DNA of 64,000 nucleotides from Gamsiella multidivaricata (GCF_025024155.1 NW_026251724.1:434001-498000), one strand, 5' to 3'. Shown: positions 34,870-46,584, counted from the stretch's first letter. Notes: generated by a model not told the origin, from the sequence alone. A program made the numbers and translations.

Positions 34870-36895
34870 TTATAGTCTCGTCCCTCTAGTCTGGATCGCC
34901 TTCTCTTCTCCGTCCAGCGTCCTATCTCGCTCCCCAGCAACCCCGGGATTTTGATGGTCATGGTCCTGCTCATCCTCCAGCTGCCGTTGCACCACATACG
35001 CCGTCCACGCCTGTTGCTCTTCTTCCTTTGACATCCACCTCACGCCAAAACGGCCAAATCTCATAATTCGCCCAAAGACCCGAATGTGGAACCATTCGCC
35101 CGCACCATCCGGCAATAGGCGGTCGCGCATCCCTGTCCGAATAAACAGCGTGACAAACAGACCACAAACGACTCCTGCCAGAAGCCAGTGTACGTTCACA
35201 GCATAGATATAATCATCGTGTACCGTGTACCCACTCTTGAGAAGACGATTGTACACGGCCGTGAACAATAGGCCTGCACCGACACTAGAGAGACTCCAGG
35301 AGGTCAAGATTACGCCGTGCAGCGGTCCAATGTTCGACGGCCCAAACATGTCGCACAGGAAGGCTGGGATGCATCCGAATCCTCCGCCATAGCAGGCGGT
35401 CAAAATCCACACCACCATCAAGAAGGCCCAATTGGCACCCGACTTCATGATGATGGGTAAGCAGGCAAGGATGATGATCTGGCTACCAAGCATGATCAGG
35501 TACGAGTTCTTTCGACCGATACGGTCCGAGAGGGAAGCAAAAACCAGGCGACCCAATAAATTGAACCCTCCGTTGATAGACACGATGGTCGAGGCACTGT
35601 CCTTGCTGTGGCCAAAAATATCCGTCGCAACGTTGGCAAGACGTGAGATGATAACCACCCCAGCCATCGTATTGCCCAGGAACATAATATACATCAGCCT
35701 GAACTCACGCGAATACAAGGCATCCATTAGATTCAACGATGTGCTGGGATCAAAACTTGAGCGCGCCCCTGTCTTCGCAGACTGTCGTTCTGAGGCTTTC
35801 ATGGGCGGGACCATTGAGGGTACCACGGTCGGCGTCGCAGAGTTTGGTGAGATCGGTGAGGCCGAATGCTCATCTACGCTTCTGTGAGGATCAGACTGTT
35901 GGAACGTGTGGAGAAGATGAAGTGAACCAACGTTGTACGAATTGGTCCCTGTGTTGATTTCCGTATCGCCCCCAAAATGGCTAGACTGCTCGATCGAGGT
36001 GCCTTTCAGCTTAATGTCGTTTAGCTCATCCACATCGTCAACACGGACTGCCCATACGTTCATGCCATTAACGACATAACCCGGCGGAGGGACTCGAAAC
36101 ACAAAGGCGCAGAACACCATGATCACAAAGTACACGCATCCTAGGACCACAAACGTCAGTGGGAGCCCTACAGCAGCAGAAAGTGGGTCCGGAATCTTGG
36201 CCATGACAATCGAACCGGCTCCAAAGCCACTGACAGCCAGACCAGCAGCGACACCTCGACGATCTGGAAACCATTTTTGAAGTGCAGAAACAGGAGAGAT
36301 GTACGAGATACCAAGACCGAGACCTCCAAAAATGCCATATCCGACATAGACGAGGCTGATTTGTTTAACGTAGATACCGACGGCTGTAATAAGGTTGCCG
36401 GTCAGAAAGAGAGCTGCGCCCAAGAGACCAGCCTTTTTTGGGCCATGTCTCTCAAGCCATGGTCCCATGATAGATGAAGCAACACCGAAGCAGCCTATGG
36501 AGATGCAGTTGTTTGATGACACTGTTCAGGTTAGTGTTGGACCCACGCATTTTTTTTTTTTTTGCTGTGGTGGTCATGCAGGAAGGGTCGCGTCAAGGAC
36601 AGTAAACCTTTCCCCCTCTTCTATTTTTCCACTCCCTCCCCCCTTACCGAGAGCCACATAGAACGTAATGGCGGCCATATGGATTGTCGTCGGAGTGCCA
36701 TCGTCAGTGCTGTAAAGCGCGTTATCAATCAAGTTGTTGAACACAGACCCTATTGCGTTTTTTTTTTTCAAAGGATTTAGATTTTTTTCATGTCATTGTT
36801 AGATTTCACCTGCCTCGACCTCACGTTCTTTTCAAGAATTAATGCCCCCTAACGACCTTGAGCAGATTCATTTTGCAAGATGGAACTGGCAATAC

Positions 36896-36978
<83 letters not shown>

Positions 36979-37655
36979 CCACGACTTCCAGAATTATGTT
37001 GCTTACAGGCATACAAGGTACCACATACGGCCTGGAAGCAGAATGCAGCTGGGAGAAAAATCCAGCGATTAAACTTGATATTGCCAATCAAATACGTTTC
37101 CTTGGCCAGTCGCGCCTCGGAGCGTACATAATCCACACGACTGTAATGGCGATGGATCAGACGTGAGATGCCCTTGAAAGATTTCAGGTCTATGGACTCT
37201 ACGGTGGTGGTGGAGCATATCGAGGTCGTGAGTGCACTGGTCGTTGACCGTAGCTTGTCCGGGTTCAGGACATGCCCGTCTGCGCGGAGTACCGTCGCCG
37301 TCGTTGTCGCCGTCATCGTGCTGTGCTCATCAGCCCCTTCATTTCCAAGCCGGGGTTGTTGAACGTCTGTGGCCTGCAGGGTTGGTAGATTCTGGATAGA
37401 GAGACGATGTAGATTGTCATGATTCTGTGTGAGCCGGCTATCGCTGTGGGCGTTGTTGTTGTGGGAAGTGGGACCGTTGTTTGATTGTTGCAGATGTTGG
37501 TCATTGGATTGGCTGTAGCTATCGAAGGTACGACTGCAATCATCGTGGAGCTGTATGTTGCTGGCAGTATGGCAAGCCCGAGGGAGGACTTGAGTACTGC
37601 TAGGGTGATGTTCGGTGGACGTGGAAGGGTTGGGATGAATCTCTGGTTGGGCCAT
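34870..37655 (-). CDS. MFS transporter, monocarboxylate / oxalate-formate antiporter type
   Basis: Predicted carboxylate transporter of the major facilitator superfamily. Minus-strand exons 37655-37007, 36749-36648 and 36521-34870 join in frame to 800 residues. The first 190 residues are a Gln/Ser/Thr-rich cytoplasmic leader. TM1 then starts at FNRWIFLPAAFCFQAVCGTL and continues across the intron as YAWSVFNN. The TM2-3 loop GPWLERHGPKKAGLLG and its pseudo-repeat SLSDRIGRKNSYLIMLG are MFS signature loops. FGGLGLGISYISPVSALQKW and PDRRGVAAGLAVSGFGAGS match TM4-5 of the OFA/monocarboxylate group. A loop of about 90 residues separates the two six-TM halves. The cytoplasmic tail ends with Glu/Asp-rich sequence. 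The substrate cannot be read from the sequence. Confidence 0.88.
36901..36977. repeat. (GA)38 microsatellite in transporter intron 1
   Basis: Uninterrupted 77-bp dinucleotide run. On the coding (minus) strand it is a (CT)n tract about 30 bp after the donor of a 257-bp intron. Confidence 0.98.
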
Positions 37656-39983
37656 AGTGGTAGTGAGGCAAGAGGCAGGTTGTTGCTCGCACTTGTCGCT
37701 GTGAATATGAAAGATGGTAGCGGTGGTGTTGACGAATAGAACGGTCGATCGTATAGGATTTTGGAGATGAGAAGGGAATGCGAGAAATAAAAGACGAAGG
37801 GCTATGAAATGATCAAATAGAAAAGTGTATGGGGATGCAGAAAAGAAAAAGAGCTGTAAAAGTGGTGGTATGAGTTAAGGAATGTTAGGGAGTGGGATGG
37901 AGGGGTGGGGTATGATGAGGAAGTAGAAAAGGGTGAAAGATAGATGCGGATGGGGTAAGCGCAGATCTCCAGGGCGAAGGTGAAGAGCGACCAGAAAGGG
38001 GCGGGGGGATGGATACCTGTGGGACCGGGACAAGGAGCAAAAAAAATAGGATTGAGGGATCATGTCCTTTCTTCACACTTTCGCGGCAACACGCGCCTTT
38101 ATATATACTCTTCCTATTACTACGCACAGGAAAACAGCAAAAAGAAAGGGGCGTCCTCGGTAGTGCCTTTTTCTCTATCCTGTTATTTCGTATTGAGCTA
38201 TTCAATTGCGCAGGTGTTTTTCTTTGACCGAACACGGACTGGAGTTCATGAGGAGCTACGGGCTTTGTGAACGTGGTAAAGCACATAGAGCGTAGTGCGT
38301 AAAAGGTAAAGGATGACCGCTTAAATATAAAACATGAAGTACGGCATCCGCTCATGGTTTCTTCTTATCTTCCGATTATCATCCTAAAAAAGGATGGAAG
38401 GTAAAATGAAGTGGAAGAGTTTGGTTCAAGTAGCACAAGATACATGCGCTATAAGGCTCCATAAGCGTATGCAAATGGCACGGGGAAGGAGGAGAAGAGG
38501 AGATGGCTGCAAAGGAACAAGAAGAAAGAAAAAAGGACGAGGGGAATTCAGGAGCCCCAGAAGAGACAGGGAAAGAAAAGAGACGAGGAGGGGGTGCAAA
38601 GAGAGCAATAGGTACCCAGAGAACCAAGACGAGCGCTTTGAAAGCGGGACCTTGGACGAATGGAGAGATGTAGGCGTGTGCAGCGCACATGGCGTGACAT
38701 GGAGATGGAGCCAGAGAGGCTGACAAGAAGCGCTTCATTCATCGGCAAGTAGCGTCGAAAATCCCATTAATGCACAAGACAGGATGAAGAGATCCGCTGC
38801 CGCGCCGCGAACATCGCCGTTCTTTACATTATCAACGCCACTCTCTATCTGCAACGTCCAGAGTAAAAAAGAAGCGAGCGTGAAGCAAGGGATGGTATCC
38901 AGTTGCCGTTCCCATCTGATCCTTGGTCATCCGATGGCTTGACGACTGCAAGTACGATTGTTGATGCAGGTAGAAAATAAATTAGATGTCAAATTGTCCT
39001 CCTACTCATTACTCGGATGATCACACACCACAATCCGCATTTAAAGAAACGAGTGTCCTTTCGGCGTCATAATAGGAATAAGCTCTCTAATGTATGCCTA
39101 AAGTGCGCGGATGAGGTGTCCCCGAACTATCTATCCATTAACGACAGAGTGTCCTTTAGATCGACCTGTTAATATTTTCTTAGCCTCCTTCAATAAAGGA
39201 GGTGCGATGTCTATATTTTTCAACACGAATGGAACCGCAGAAGCTGCTGGAGAGACGAGAAGCAACCAGATAGTCTTTTGCGCGGGTCCCATTTGTCTCC
39301 AGTTAGGTTCGGGAGACCCCCCGGATTGCAGTGCAAACAGGAATAGCCTTCGCGGCCTCATTCCTGTATAACGAGAAAGGCTACTGGGACAGAGAAGTGT
39401 CCCTGAGATCCTGACGAGCTAGTCAGCTAGAGTACAGTTTTTTTTGCTGTGCTTCTACCTCTCTTTCCCATCGGCAATGACGCCTATTGTTCAGCAGCGT
39501 ATTGGAAATTTCTCCTTTCTCAAATATCTTTTTACCCAAGTCCTTCTTCAGGAGTTGCTTCATCTTAGCCACTCGTTCGTTTATTCAGCTATTGATATTG
39601 ATATTGAACCCAATAAAAACAGGATCTTCTTTCCCATATTTCTTGGCTCCCATTCAAACTAGCCCTCTCCTTCTCGAAAACAACAAAAAATCTCCGGACT
39701 TGCTGTGCTTTTCGGTACCTTTTTTTGGGCAAATTATCAAGACAAGGATGAAACGCGATCCACAAGATCGAAACATTAAAATACCGGGGGAAGAAATTTT
39801 TCATCTTCACGCGTACGAAATATTTGTCGTGTCTTGTCGCGTCACGTCGCGTATTTTTTTTGGGGGGGGTGGCAAAAAAAGCTTAATGCTCTCGGTTTAA
39901 AAAAAAATAATCTTCCTTTATTTAACTGTATTTGATCCATCTCCCAAGTTATAAAAAAAGCAGCGAGGTGCTGGGAATACTTT
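37656..39983. other. Transporter promoter and START-gene 3' flank
   Basis: About 2.3 kb with no supported gene. The frames at 38379-38738, 38394-38723 and 39111-39371 lack family features. A TATATATA box lies at about 38100-38107 and T- and G-runs at 39849-39868. Confidence 0.5.
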
Positions 39984-41138
39984 CTAATGATTGACCGAGG
40001 CAGATGTATTCGCAGCCGTTCCCATTGTTTGAGTTTTCTCGTTTTGTCTCCTATCAGCATCCTTCTTCATTAAGCCGTGTCCTGCCTCTCTCAGTGAGTT
40101 GAGGAACGCTATGTTTTTAGTAAAGTAGAACGCTCGTTAGTGTATGCTTCCTTTACAAACATACAAACATACACAAAAGAGGAGACAAAGAGGCATCCTC
40201 ACATGGAAGACCTGTCTTGGCAGCCCAATTAATAATACTAGAAGGAATGTTACCCTGGTAGTAATCGGAGAAAAAAAATAGAAAAAAAAAAGGACCTTCT
40301 GTTAATTAGAGGTGACCCCAGACCCGAAGCATATACAGCGAGTCAGCATCCTCACTTGCCTTTGGGTTATCAAAGTACCCGAACCAGATATTGCATCCTT
40401 TGCCGTCCTCTAGGGGCTGAATAACAACATCCTGCCTGTACTCATCCACGCGCACCGTTCCCGACTTTTCTGGCACCGTCTTGTCCTCAACACTCTGTCC
40501 ATTGATACAATAGATGCCTCCTCCGAATTCCTGCACATGCAGCTCGTAGACGTAATCTCGAGGAGAGAGCGGCCAAGGGAATTTGGAGGTATAGTGCAGA
40601 CGACGCTCATCCAGTTGCTTCCAACCGCCCATATTCTTATCCCAGGTCTTGCGGTAATTTAGATCCGTGTATGCACTGAGAAGGTACCTTGCTGGCAGAT
40701 CTGGGTATGTTCCGAGGACCTTGTATTCATTCAAGGCGCTGTTAACTACAGCACGGCGATAGACTTTGAAGTTGGGAACTTCTGTGAAGAGCTCCCAGGA
40801 TACGATATCAGGATCCCTGATCTCCACAATCGCTGCGTTGACTTGATCTTCTGTGAACATCTATTTTATATTGTGTGCTGAAGCTTGGTCAGAGGTTGGC
40901 GAGTAGGATCGAGAGAAAGTACGGATCGGATGGGAAAGCTGAATTGTGAAGATATGCGGAGGAAACTGAAGAGGAAAGGTGAGATTGAGAAAAAGATAAA
41001 GGACGATAGATCGCATTACACCATCAGGCCCTCTCTCTTTTCCAGTCACCCCTCCCTTCACTATGTTTATCCTGTTGCTTACCTGCTTACCTGCTTGAAG
41101 ACCGAGGACCAATCCTGAATACACGATGTTGATTCCAT
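39984..41138 (-). CDS. START-domain lipid-transfer protein (PCTP/StarD2-like)
   Basis: Small lipid-binding protein, predicted to carry phosphatidylcholine or a similar lipid between membranes. Minus-strand exons 41138-41091, 40860-40360, 40254-40203 and 40108-39984 give 241 residues, almost all START domain. Recognised blocks are WELFTEVPNFKVYRR, RKTWDKNMGGWKQLDE, FPWPLSPRDYVYELHVQEFG, EKSGTVRVDEYRQDV, and YFDNPKGNIPSSIINWAAKT followed by GLPSFLNSLREAGHGLMKK. The last block spans two introns and fixes the splice sites. The second intron has a GC donor (GCAAGT). The first exon (16 codons, MESTSCIQDWSSVFKQ) is supported by phase and by a GTAAGC donor, but is less certain. No TM or signal peptide. 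Confidence 0.88.
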
Positions 41139-41454
41139 ACAGGAAAAGGGAAAGCCTGAAAGGGCATCCATTTCAGATACGATAAGTATAAACCGCGCGC
41201 GAATGAAGTGGCAGCAGCTGGCTCATCGCTTTTACACGTGTAATGAACAAAGGCAACGACTCGCTTACCCATTTAAAAAAACAAAAAACACTAGAACTCT
41301 GACACAGTAACTTGATAGTGTGGCCTAAAGTATCCACAATGTAGAAGCAAAAAGAATATCCAGTCAGACATCATGAATACTAATTATCATCGGATCAAAC
41401 CAAAGAACGGCACATTAAAGATGGTGATTTTAAAAGCTCAAAATTAGCAAAAGA
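41139..41454. other. Spacer between the START gene and the tRNA pair
   Basis: No gene seen. It should contain the START-gene promoter. Confidence 0.5.
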
Positions 41455-41457
41455 AAG

Positions 41458-41530
41458 CGCCCAACGTGGGGGTCGAACCCACAGCCTTCAGATTAAGAGT
41501 CTGACGCTCTACCGATTGAGCTAGCCGGGC
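41458..41530 (-). tRNA. tRNA-Lys (anticodon CTT), left arm of palindrome
   Basis: Identical in sequence to the copy at 20.3 kb: 73 nt, anticodon loop CTCTTAA, B box GGTTCGACCCC, no intron. Transcribed away from its partner, across a shared 157-bp intergenic region. The downstream T-run is short (CTTTCTTTTG on the minus strand). Confidence 0.96.
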
Positions 41531-41687
41531 TTTCTAACTATAAATGGCGTGCTCTTCCATTTACTTTGAGTCTAAATACTAACGATCTATAAGTGCACGT
41601 CAAAGTCACATGACTATTATTCTCTAAGTGCAAGGTTTGATGCTTGCATATATAATTATCTTAAATCTTGGCATTTATAGTTAGAAA

Positions 41688-41760
41688 GCCCGGCTAGCTC
41701 AATCGGTAGAGCGTCAGACTCTTAATCTGAAGGCTGTGGGTTCGACCCCCACGTTGGGCG
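41688..41760 (+). tRNA. tRNA-Lys (anticodon CTT), right arm of palindrome
   Basis: Same 73-nt sequence on the plus strand. Followed by CTTATCTTTTATTTTTG, with TTTT and TTTTT runs as Pol III terminator. Together with the left arm and the copy at 20.3 kb, this gives three identical Lys-CTT genes in 21 kb. Confidence 0.97.
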
Positions 41761-41907
41761 CTTATCTTTTATTTTTGTGTATGCGAAGTTGTCAAGAAGA
41801 GAGGATATTCTTTTGGGAAGAATATAATCTCACAGGGAGGGTGTGAGACGGTTACACCCCGGCAAGAATAATTTGAGCATTTTTTTTTTCACGGGGGGTG
41901 AGCGCCC
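41761..41907. other. DNA between the tRNA and the LINE insertion
   Basis: Noncoding. It contains GTGTGAGACGGTTACACCCC and a C/G run (CACGGGGGGTGAGCG). It may be the outer end of the MULE that the LINE inserted into, but no terminal inverted repeat was proven. Confidence 0.35.
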
Positions 41908-41923
41908 TATTCTCACGGGGATA
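41908..41923. repeat. LINE target-site duplication, 3' copy
   Basis: TATTCTCACGGGGATA; identical to 43421-43436. It directly follows the A-rich tail of the LINE, read on the minus strand. Confidence 0.85.
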
Positions 41924-43420
41924 TATATTTTTTTTATTACTAGGACCCCTATTGCTAGAGACGTAAAGCTTTTGCTGCCAGGTCCCTTTCACAATCCTCG
42001 TCAGCATGAGTGGTGACTCGAAGAGCTCTGCTCCCTACTTGGCCTGTTATGTACGAAGGTCATCCTTTAGCCCGTGTCCATTGCCATCAAAAACTTGCAT
42101 CCACCTAGTCGCTCCATCAGAGCCAGCTCCAGCTGTTGGTAATAGCCCTGTACTAGGCGCTTGTCCGCCTCTGCCTTGATCGCTTCCACGTCTGTTGCGG
42201 GTCGTTGTCTATAGGTTGGTCCCATGAAATCACCCCTACTACGGTTGTGCCCTCCAGCACAAGTGCGTCCTCTGGTGCGTTTGCTCACAGAAGTTATTCC
42301 ACGCTCTCGCTCCCAGTCCACAGTGATTTTGCAACGTCTGTTCCAGATCTCAGTCCGTCCTAGCTCCTCGATGGCCCCGACAAAGCGCGCGACCATGTAC
42401 CTTACGACTGCCTTTGGCGTCTTAAACGCTTCTGTCCATTCCGTAGTAAAGTCCTTTGGCACCAGCCCGTGGTACAAATCTTGAACGGCCCAACTTACTT
42501 CATTGCTGTGCCTGCTTTCGTCTGCCTCGTCGAGGTGTTCGTCCGCGTACCGGATGGTCGTCACTCCTTTGATCTTGCTCTCAAACATCCTCCAGATGGT
42601 CATCTCTGCCAGTGCGGTGAACTGCGGTCCTTTCTTCGTGCTTGACTGCTGTCCCCGGCCCTCCTCGCTCTTTTGCTTCGCCTCCCATTGCTTTCTCTCC
42701 TTTGCCCAAGCGCGTTGTCCATTCTCGTTCACTTCTTTCACCGCCTTGTTCCATCCTTCCAACTGTTCACCCCTAGAGGTCGCGCATAGCCATATGTGCT
42801 CAATGTCCTCGATCTCCAGCTCACACATCCTGCAAATGTCGGTGTCATACAGATCTGGCCGCCAGTTCCTCATGTATGACAGTGTCGGGAGCATGCCATG
42901 AATTTTTTTTTTTGTTCGATGTGCACGTTTTTGACAGTCTGCAGGGCTGGTGAAGGGACTCCTTGGTGTCCACCCGTCGTGAACAATACTCAAGGTCGCC
43001 TTCCAATGCACTGTTTACCAGTCTGGAATATACGTTGCTGTCCTATTCTGCTTGGTCCATACCGTGTTGTTCCGGATTACCGACTGTCGCTTCAGCACTC
43101 GTCGCATGTCATCCTCCACAATGGTGTCATTGATATTTGCGTGGCACAAAAGGTTGCTGTGCCCATCTTCCATAGCTCCGATAAATGGCTTTCCTTCGCT
43201 GCTTTGTCTGAAGCCTCATTGCCGCTGTCACCAGCGTGTCCTTTGATCCAAACGACTTTGACACTGCTGCCCTGCTGGACGAATGCATGGTGGACTGCCG
43301 CCCACCAGATCACGTACGGTGATCTTACGCGTTGTCGTTCCATGCATCGGTTCCGTTCTTCCACTAATACTTTGAACTGCGAAACTACTGCCGAGTTGTC
43401 GATGTAAACTGTCGTTGGGG
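41924..43420 (-). mobile_element. 5'-truncated non-LTR retrotransposon (LINE), dead
   Basis: Read on the minus strand, the copy starts inside an RNase H domain (TVYIDNSAVVSQF, then VWIKGHAGDSGNEASDKAAK, with the conserved Asp residues). It continues through the typical C-terminal zinc knuckle CRMCELEIEDIEHIWLC and ends in a long basic tail with a stop at 42067-42069. An A-rich tail (AATAAAAAAAA) follows near 41930, then a 16-bp target-site duplication. Reverse transcriptase and endonuclease are missing through 5' truncation. The frame is broken by a shift near 43140 (after ATFCAT) and by an in-frame TAA near 43020 (between DW and TVHW). These are all hallmarks of an abortive target-primed insertion that later decayed. 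The surviving part is about 1.5 kb. Confidence 0.9.
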
Positions 43421-43436
43421 TATTCTCACGGGGATA
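43421..43436. repeat. LINE target-site duplication, 5' copy
   Basis: TATTCTCACGGGGATA; abuts the truncated 5' end of the LINE. Confidence 0.85.
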
Positions 43437-43455
43437 GTCTATAGAGCCTCGTTTG

Positions 43456-43506
43456 AAAAATAAAATAAAATAAAATAAAATAAAATAAAATAAAATAAAA
43501 ATAAAT
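43456..43506. repeat. (TAAAA)n microsatellite
   Basis: About ten copies of a pentamer, between the LINE 5' junction and the MULE stop codon. Confidence 0.95.
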
Positions 43507-43515
43507 AGCACTCGT

Positions 43516-46500
43516 TTATTTTTCAAAGTCTGTTTCAGGACGGAATTCTTTGGATGGTCGCGACATCTCGCTGCTGCTCTTGATGCGTTTGGCTCTTGGA
43601 CGCCCCTTCGGCTTCACTACAAGTGGGTCTTTGGTGACACCAAGACCTGCTTCGTTGTCAGACGCGTCCTGTAGCTCCATGAGCCCCTGTCTCCGCTTCA
43701 GCGAGATTGAGAGGTTGTTGAGCGTTTGAATCGCTTCATCATGAATTGCTGGATCAGTTGTCCCCATGATGGCCAGCTCTCTCGCTATCCCTGCGACATC
43801 TGCGTGTCGCTTTATCCTCAGTCGCTCTTCCTTCCTTGGCTGTGGTGTCGAGGATCCTGTAGAGAACAAGGTGTGCACAATCCTCGTACAAGCGCTGGCG
43901 GGGTGATCCTCGGTCCTGGTGGAGGCGATGTAATGCGGGTAGGCGACTAGAAGCTTTGAACCAACTTTCGTCTCGAAACCTTCGAGATCCTGCCACTGCT
44001 CCTTGAACCAGCGCTTGAGAACGAGGCTGGTCCTATACTTGCACCTGCTGTCCCCTTGCATCACGCAAAAGAAGTGCCTGCACACAATCTCCTTGTTTTG
44101 CAGCAAGAGGCAGGTGCAAAAATATGAATGGTCATCCATAACCACAACGAACTCCTGTTGACTGCGACGGATCTTGTTATGGATGGAATAGACAGCAATG
44201 ATTTCGGCTGGGTCCAGCCTTGAGAGTAGTGATGCCAGAGAAGACTCGCGGAGGGCTTTCCCAGTTCGATTGACCTATGCAAATGGATTCAATCAGCATC
44301 AGTCGTACCAAGAGGATAAAAGGGTAGAAGGAAACGTACGGCACATCCTACCATTCTGTCGTTGCTTGAGCAGTGCTTTTGCAGGATAGCCTGGTGGTCA
44401 GAAGGGTTGAAGTCGTAGGCGAATGACCAGTCCATCTCTCTGCGCATCTTGTCGCGCGCAAACCCTTCCAACATGTCGTTGTTCACCTGGACGATCTTGG
44501 GAAACATGGCTGCTGTCAGGCCAGGGCTCAGGCTGCATGCGGATCCCTCTGCCTGTGCTTCTTGCCCTCGGCATCCTCGGTTGGTAGTTTGCCTTGAAAA
44601 GCTCGCACTCGATCCTTGCGCTGGTGGCATTGGGGACGTCGCTCAACGATGTTTTACTGTTGAGCTCTAGCATCTTCAGCAGATGGTGAGTTTCTCGACG
44701 CGCTGGGTTGTCTCCATCCCGGCCGTGAAAGAGGTACGCACCCAGGGCCAGGCCCATCGGAAACGGTCATTATAGAGCCGCTGGAGGTACTCGCTGACTT
44801 TCCCATCACAATCCCCATACGTGTGACATAACTCCTGCCATCTCGCATCGAACCCACTGGTGATGAAAGAGCGGCTGACAGCCGTAAAGTCGCGCTTAAA
44901 CATCTCCCACCTATTCCCCAAAGGCTCGTGCAGGTGAAGGTGAATGTTTTTCCACATATGCCGCAAACAATTGATGACCTGAGTCCGGGGAAGTGTGTAC
45001 GCGCAGGCTGCGTCCATTGCTGCGTCCTTATCGACCATGATAGCCTTGGGTGCAAGCTGTCTTGTGGCAATAAGCAATTGCTCTAGGACCCACTTATAGT
45101 CAAGGGTCTTCTCTCCAGACGTCAAGGCACATGCCACCAACCGTGTGCGAAAGACAGCATCTACAATGGCGAAGGAGTGGAGCGACATTTGGAACCGATT
45201 AGTGGATGCTGTCGTGTCATGGACAATAATATCGTGGTACCGACGATATAGTGTCTTCTGAATAGGACTCATCCAAAATACCCCATGGAGATGGCCGCCC
45301 TTAGCCTGGGAGTATTTGTAAACCAGTTTGGTTTCCCGGCGGATGTTGGGGCCAATAGGGTGAGCAGTTGGAGAGAGTCAGGGACTTTTGGCAGCCTCGT
45401 CTGGGCCATGTATCGCTTGCCATGGTTAATCACAGCCCGCTTGGGAAAACCTTGCCTGGATACTTATGCCCCAGCCATAGAAGCGTCTTGTATATGCCAA
45501 GCTTCAATTCCGCAGCCGTCTCAATAATCGCCTCCATATCAGAGTTCAGCGGCGTGAACGCCATGACTTCAGTGCGTAGATCGTGGTTGTGCTCAAGCGC
45601 GATCTTCGTGATGTGCCAAAAAGGAGTAATGGCCTTGGGGCTTGTCAGGTTGATCTTGAACCCACAATCTGCCCGAGAGGAACCCGCGTTGGGTCGTTGT
45701 TTGGTGGGATCCTGATGCTTCCTCGACCTGTGAAAGCCCTGCTGATGACAGACAAGTTGCACTGGACAATATGGAGGCAGTGTTAGTTCATCATTGAACC
45801 GGAAGCGTAGCTAATATCACTAGAATACGAACTGGGAGCAGCATACTTGTATTTGAGCTTGACCGGATATTCTAACCTTGAACCCACAATGCCGTGCGTA
45901 CTCGTCGACGATGATCTTCGCTTCCTTGGCGTCCGAAAACTGATACCAGAGCGAGGGACTCCAAGGAGCTTTGTCTTGTTTCAGTGATTCATGATCCTGA
46001 CCTGGCCAACACTCCTCCTCATCTGTCCACACAGTTGTCTCTCTCTGATCGTCACTCTCGTCAGCACTATCTTCCTCATCTCCGCGCGATACACATCACC
46101 ATCGTCAGTGGTATCGAGCTCGCTGTCGCTCCTGTATGTTGTCCAATCCCCGCGCAAACCCCACTGATACCCATTGTTCTACCGCCATCTTTTGCATCAG
46201 GTTCGCCGTCGCTATAATCATCGGTGTGAAGCCGCCGTCACCCTCATTATATGGTTGCTGATCCACATCGCTGTCTTTGTCGAAGATGATGTCTGTCTTA
46301 TGCTGTACCACAATCCTCGCATTGTCCTCCACCGGAGCGCTCGTATCGTCCTTGACCACGAGCTTTGGCTTGTCCTTCACCGTGATCTTTGCTTTGTCTT
46401 GAGGGTCGACCTTCGCCTCGTCCTGGACAGCCACTTTCGCGTTCCCTTTGACTGTGAGGCCGTCAGGATGACTAAACTTGAAGAGATCATGAAGATAGTC

Positions 46501-46584
46501 TGCCATGTCCTCCTCTGGTGTTGGGTGTTGCGTATCGTCTTTCACATACTTCTTGAAGGCACGGACGAGGTCATCATCCTCCAT
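43516..46584 (-). mobile_element. MULE-type (Mutator-like) transposase with FAR1 and SWIM domains, degenerate
   Basis: Cut-and-paste DNA transposase. From the N-terminus on the minus strand: an acidic/basic repeat region (46584 to about 46110; units like AKITVKDKPKLVVKDD). Next comes a FAR1-like DNA-binding domain (YQFSDAKEAKIIVDEYARHC; WHITKIALEHNHDLR). The MULE catalytic core follows (GVFWMSPIQKTLYRRYHDII, then HDTTASTNRFQMSLHSF, IMVDKDAAMDAA, INCLRHMWKNI). A SWIM zinc finger (FCTCLLLQNKEIVCRHFF) and a basic C-tail (KPKGRPRAKRIKSSS) end it. Frame is lost near 45430-45440 (after GKVF), near 45350 (before NIRRETKLVY) and near 44685 (VEKL/HHLLKMLEL). Some other breaks may be introns. I judge it non-autonomous now. 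No terminal inverted repeats were located. Confidence 0.85.

Larger units (their letters stand above)
41455..41763. repeat. Perfect inverted repeat: two head-to-head tRNA-Lys genes
   Basis: Arms 41455-41546 and 41672-41763 (92 bp each) are exact reverse complements. Each contains a whole tRNA gene plus 16 bp of 5' flank (TTTCTAACTATAAATG on the left). They are separated by a 125-bp unique spacer. Confidence 0.95.

Noticed and set aside
36858..37166. Frames coding (RE)n or (SL)n over the GA repeat
   Set aside because: Artefacts of the (GA)38 microsatellite inside an intron.
39111..39371. 86-codon plus-strand ATG frame
   Set aside because: No homology signal, no introns or promoter features; too short to support alone.
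42224..42901. Plus-strand frames over the LINE fragment
   Set aside because: Antisense shadows of the RNase H / zinc-knuckle frame.
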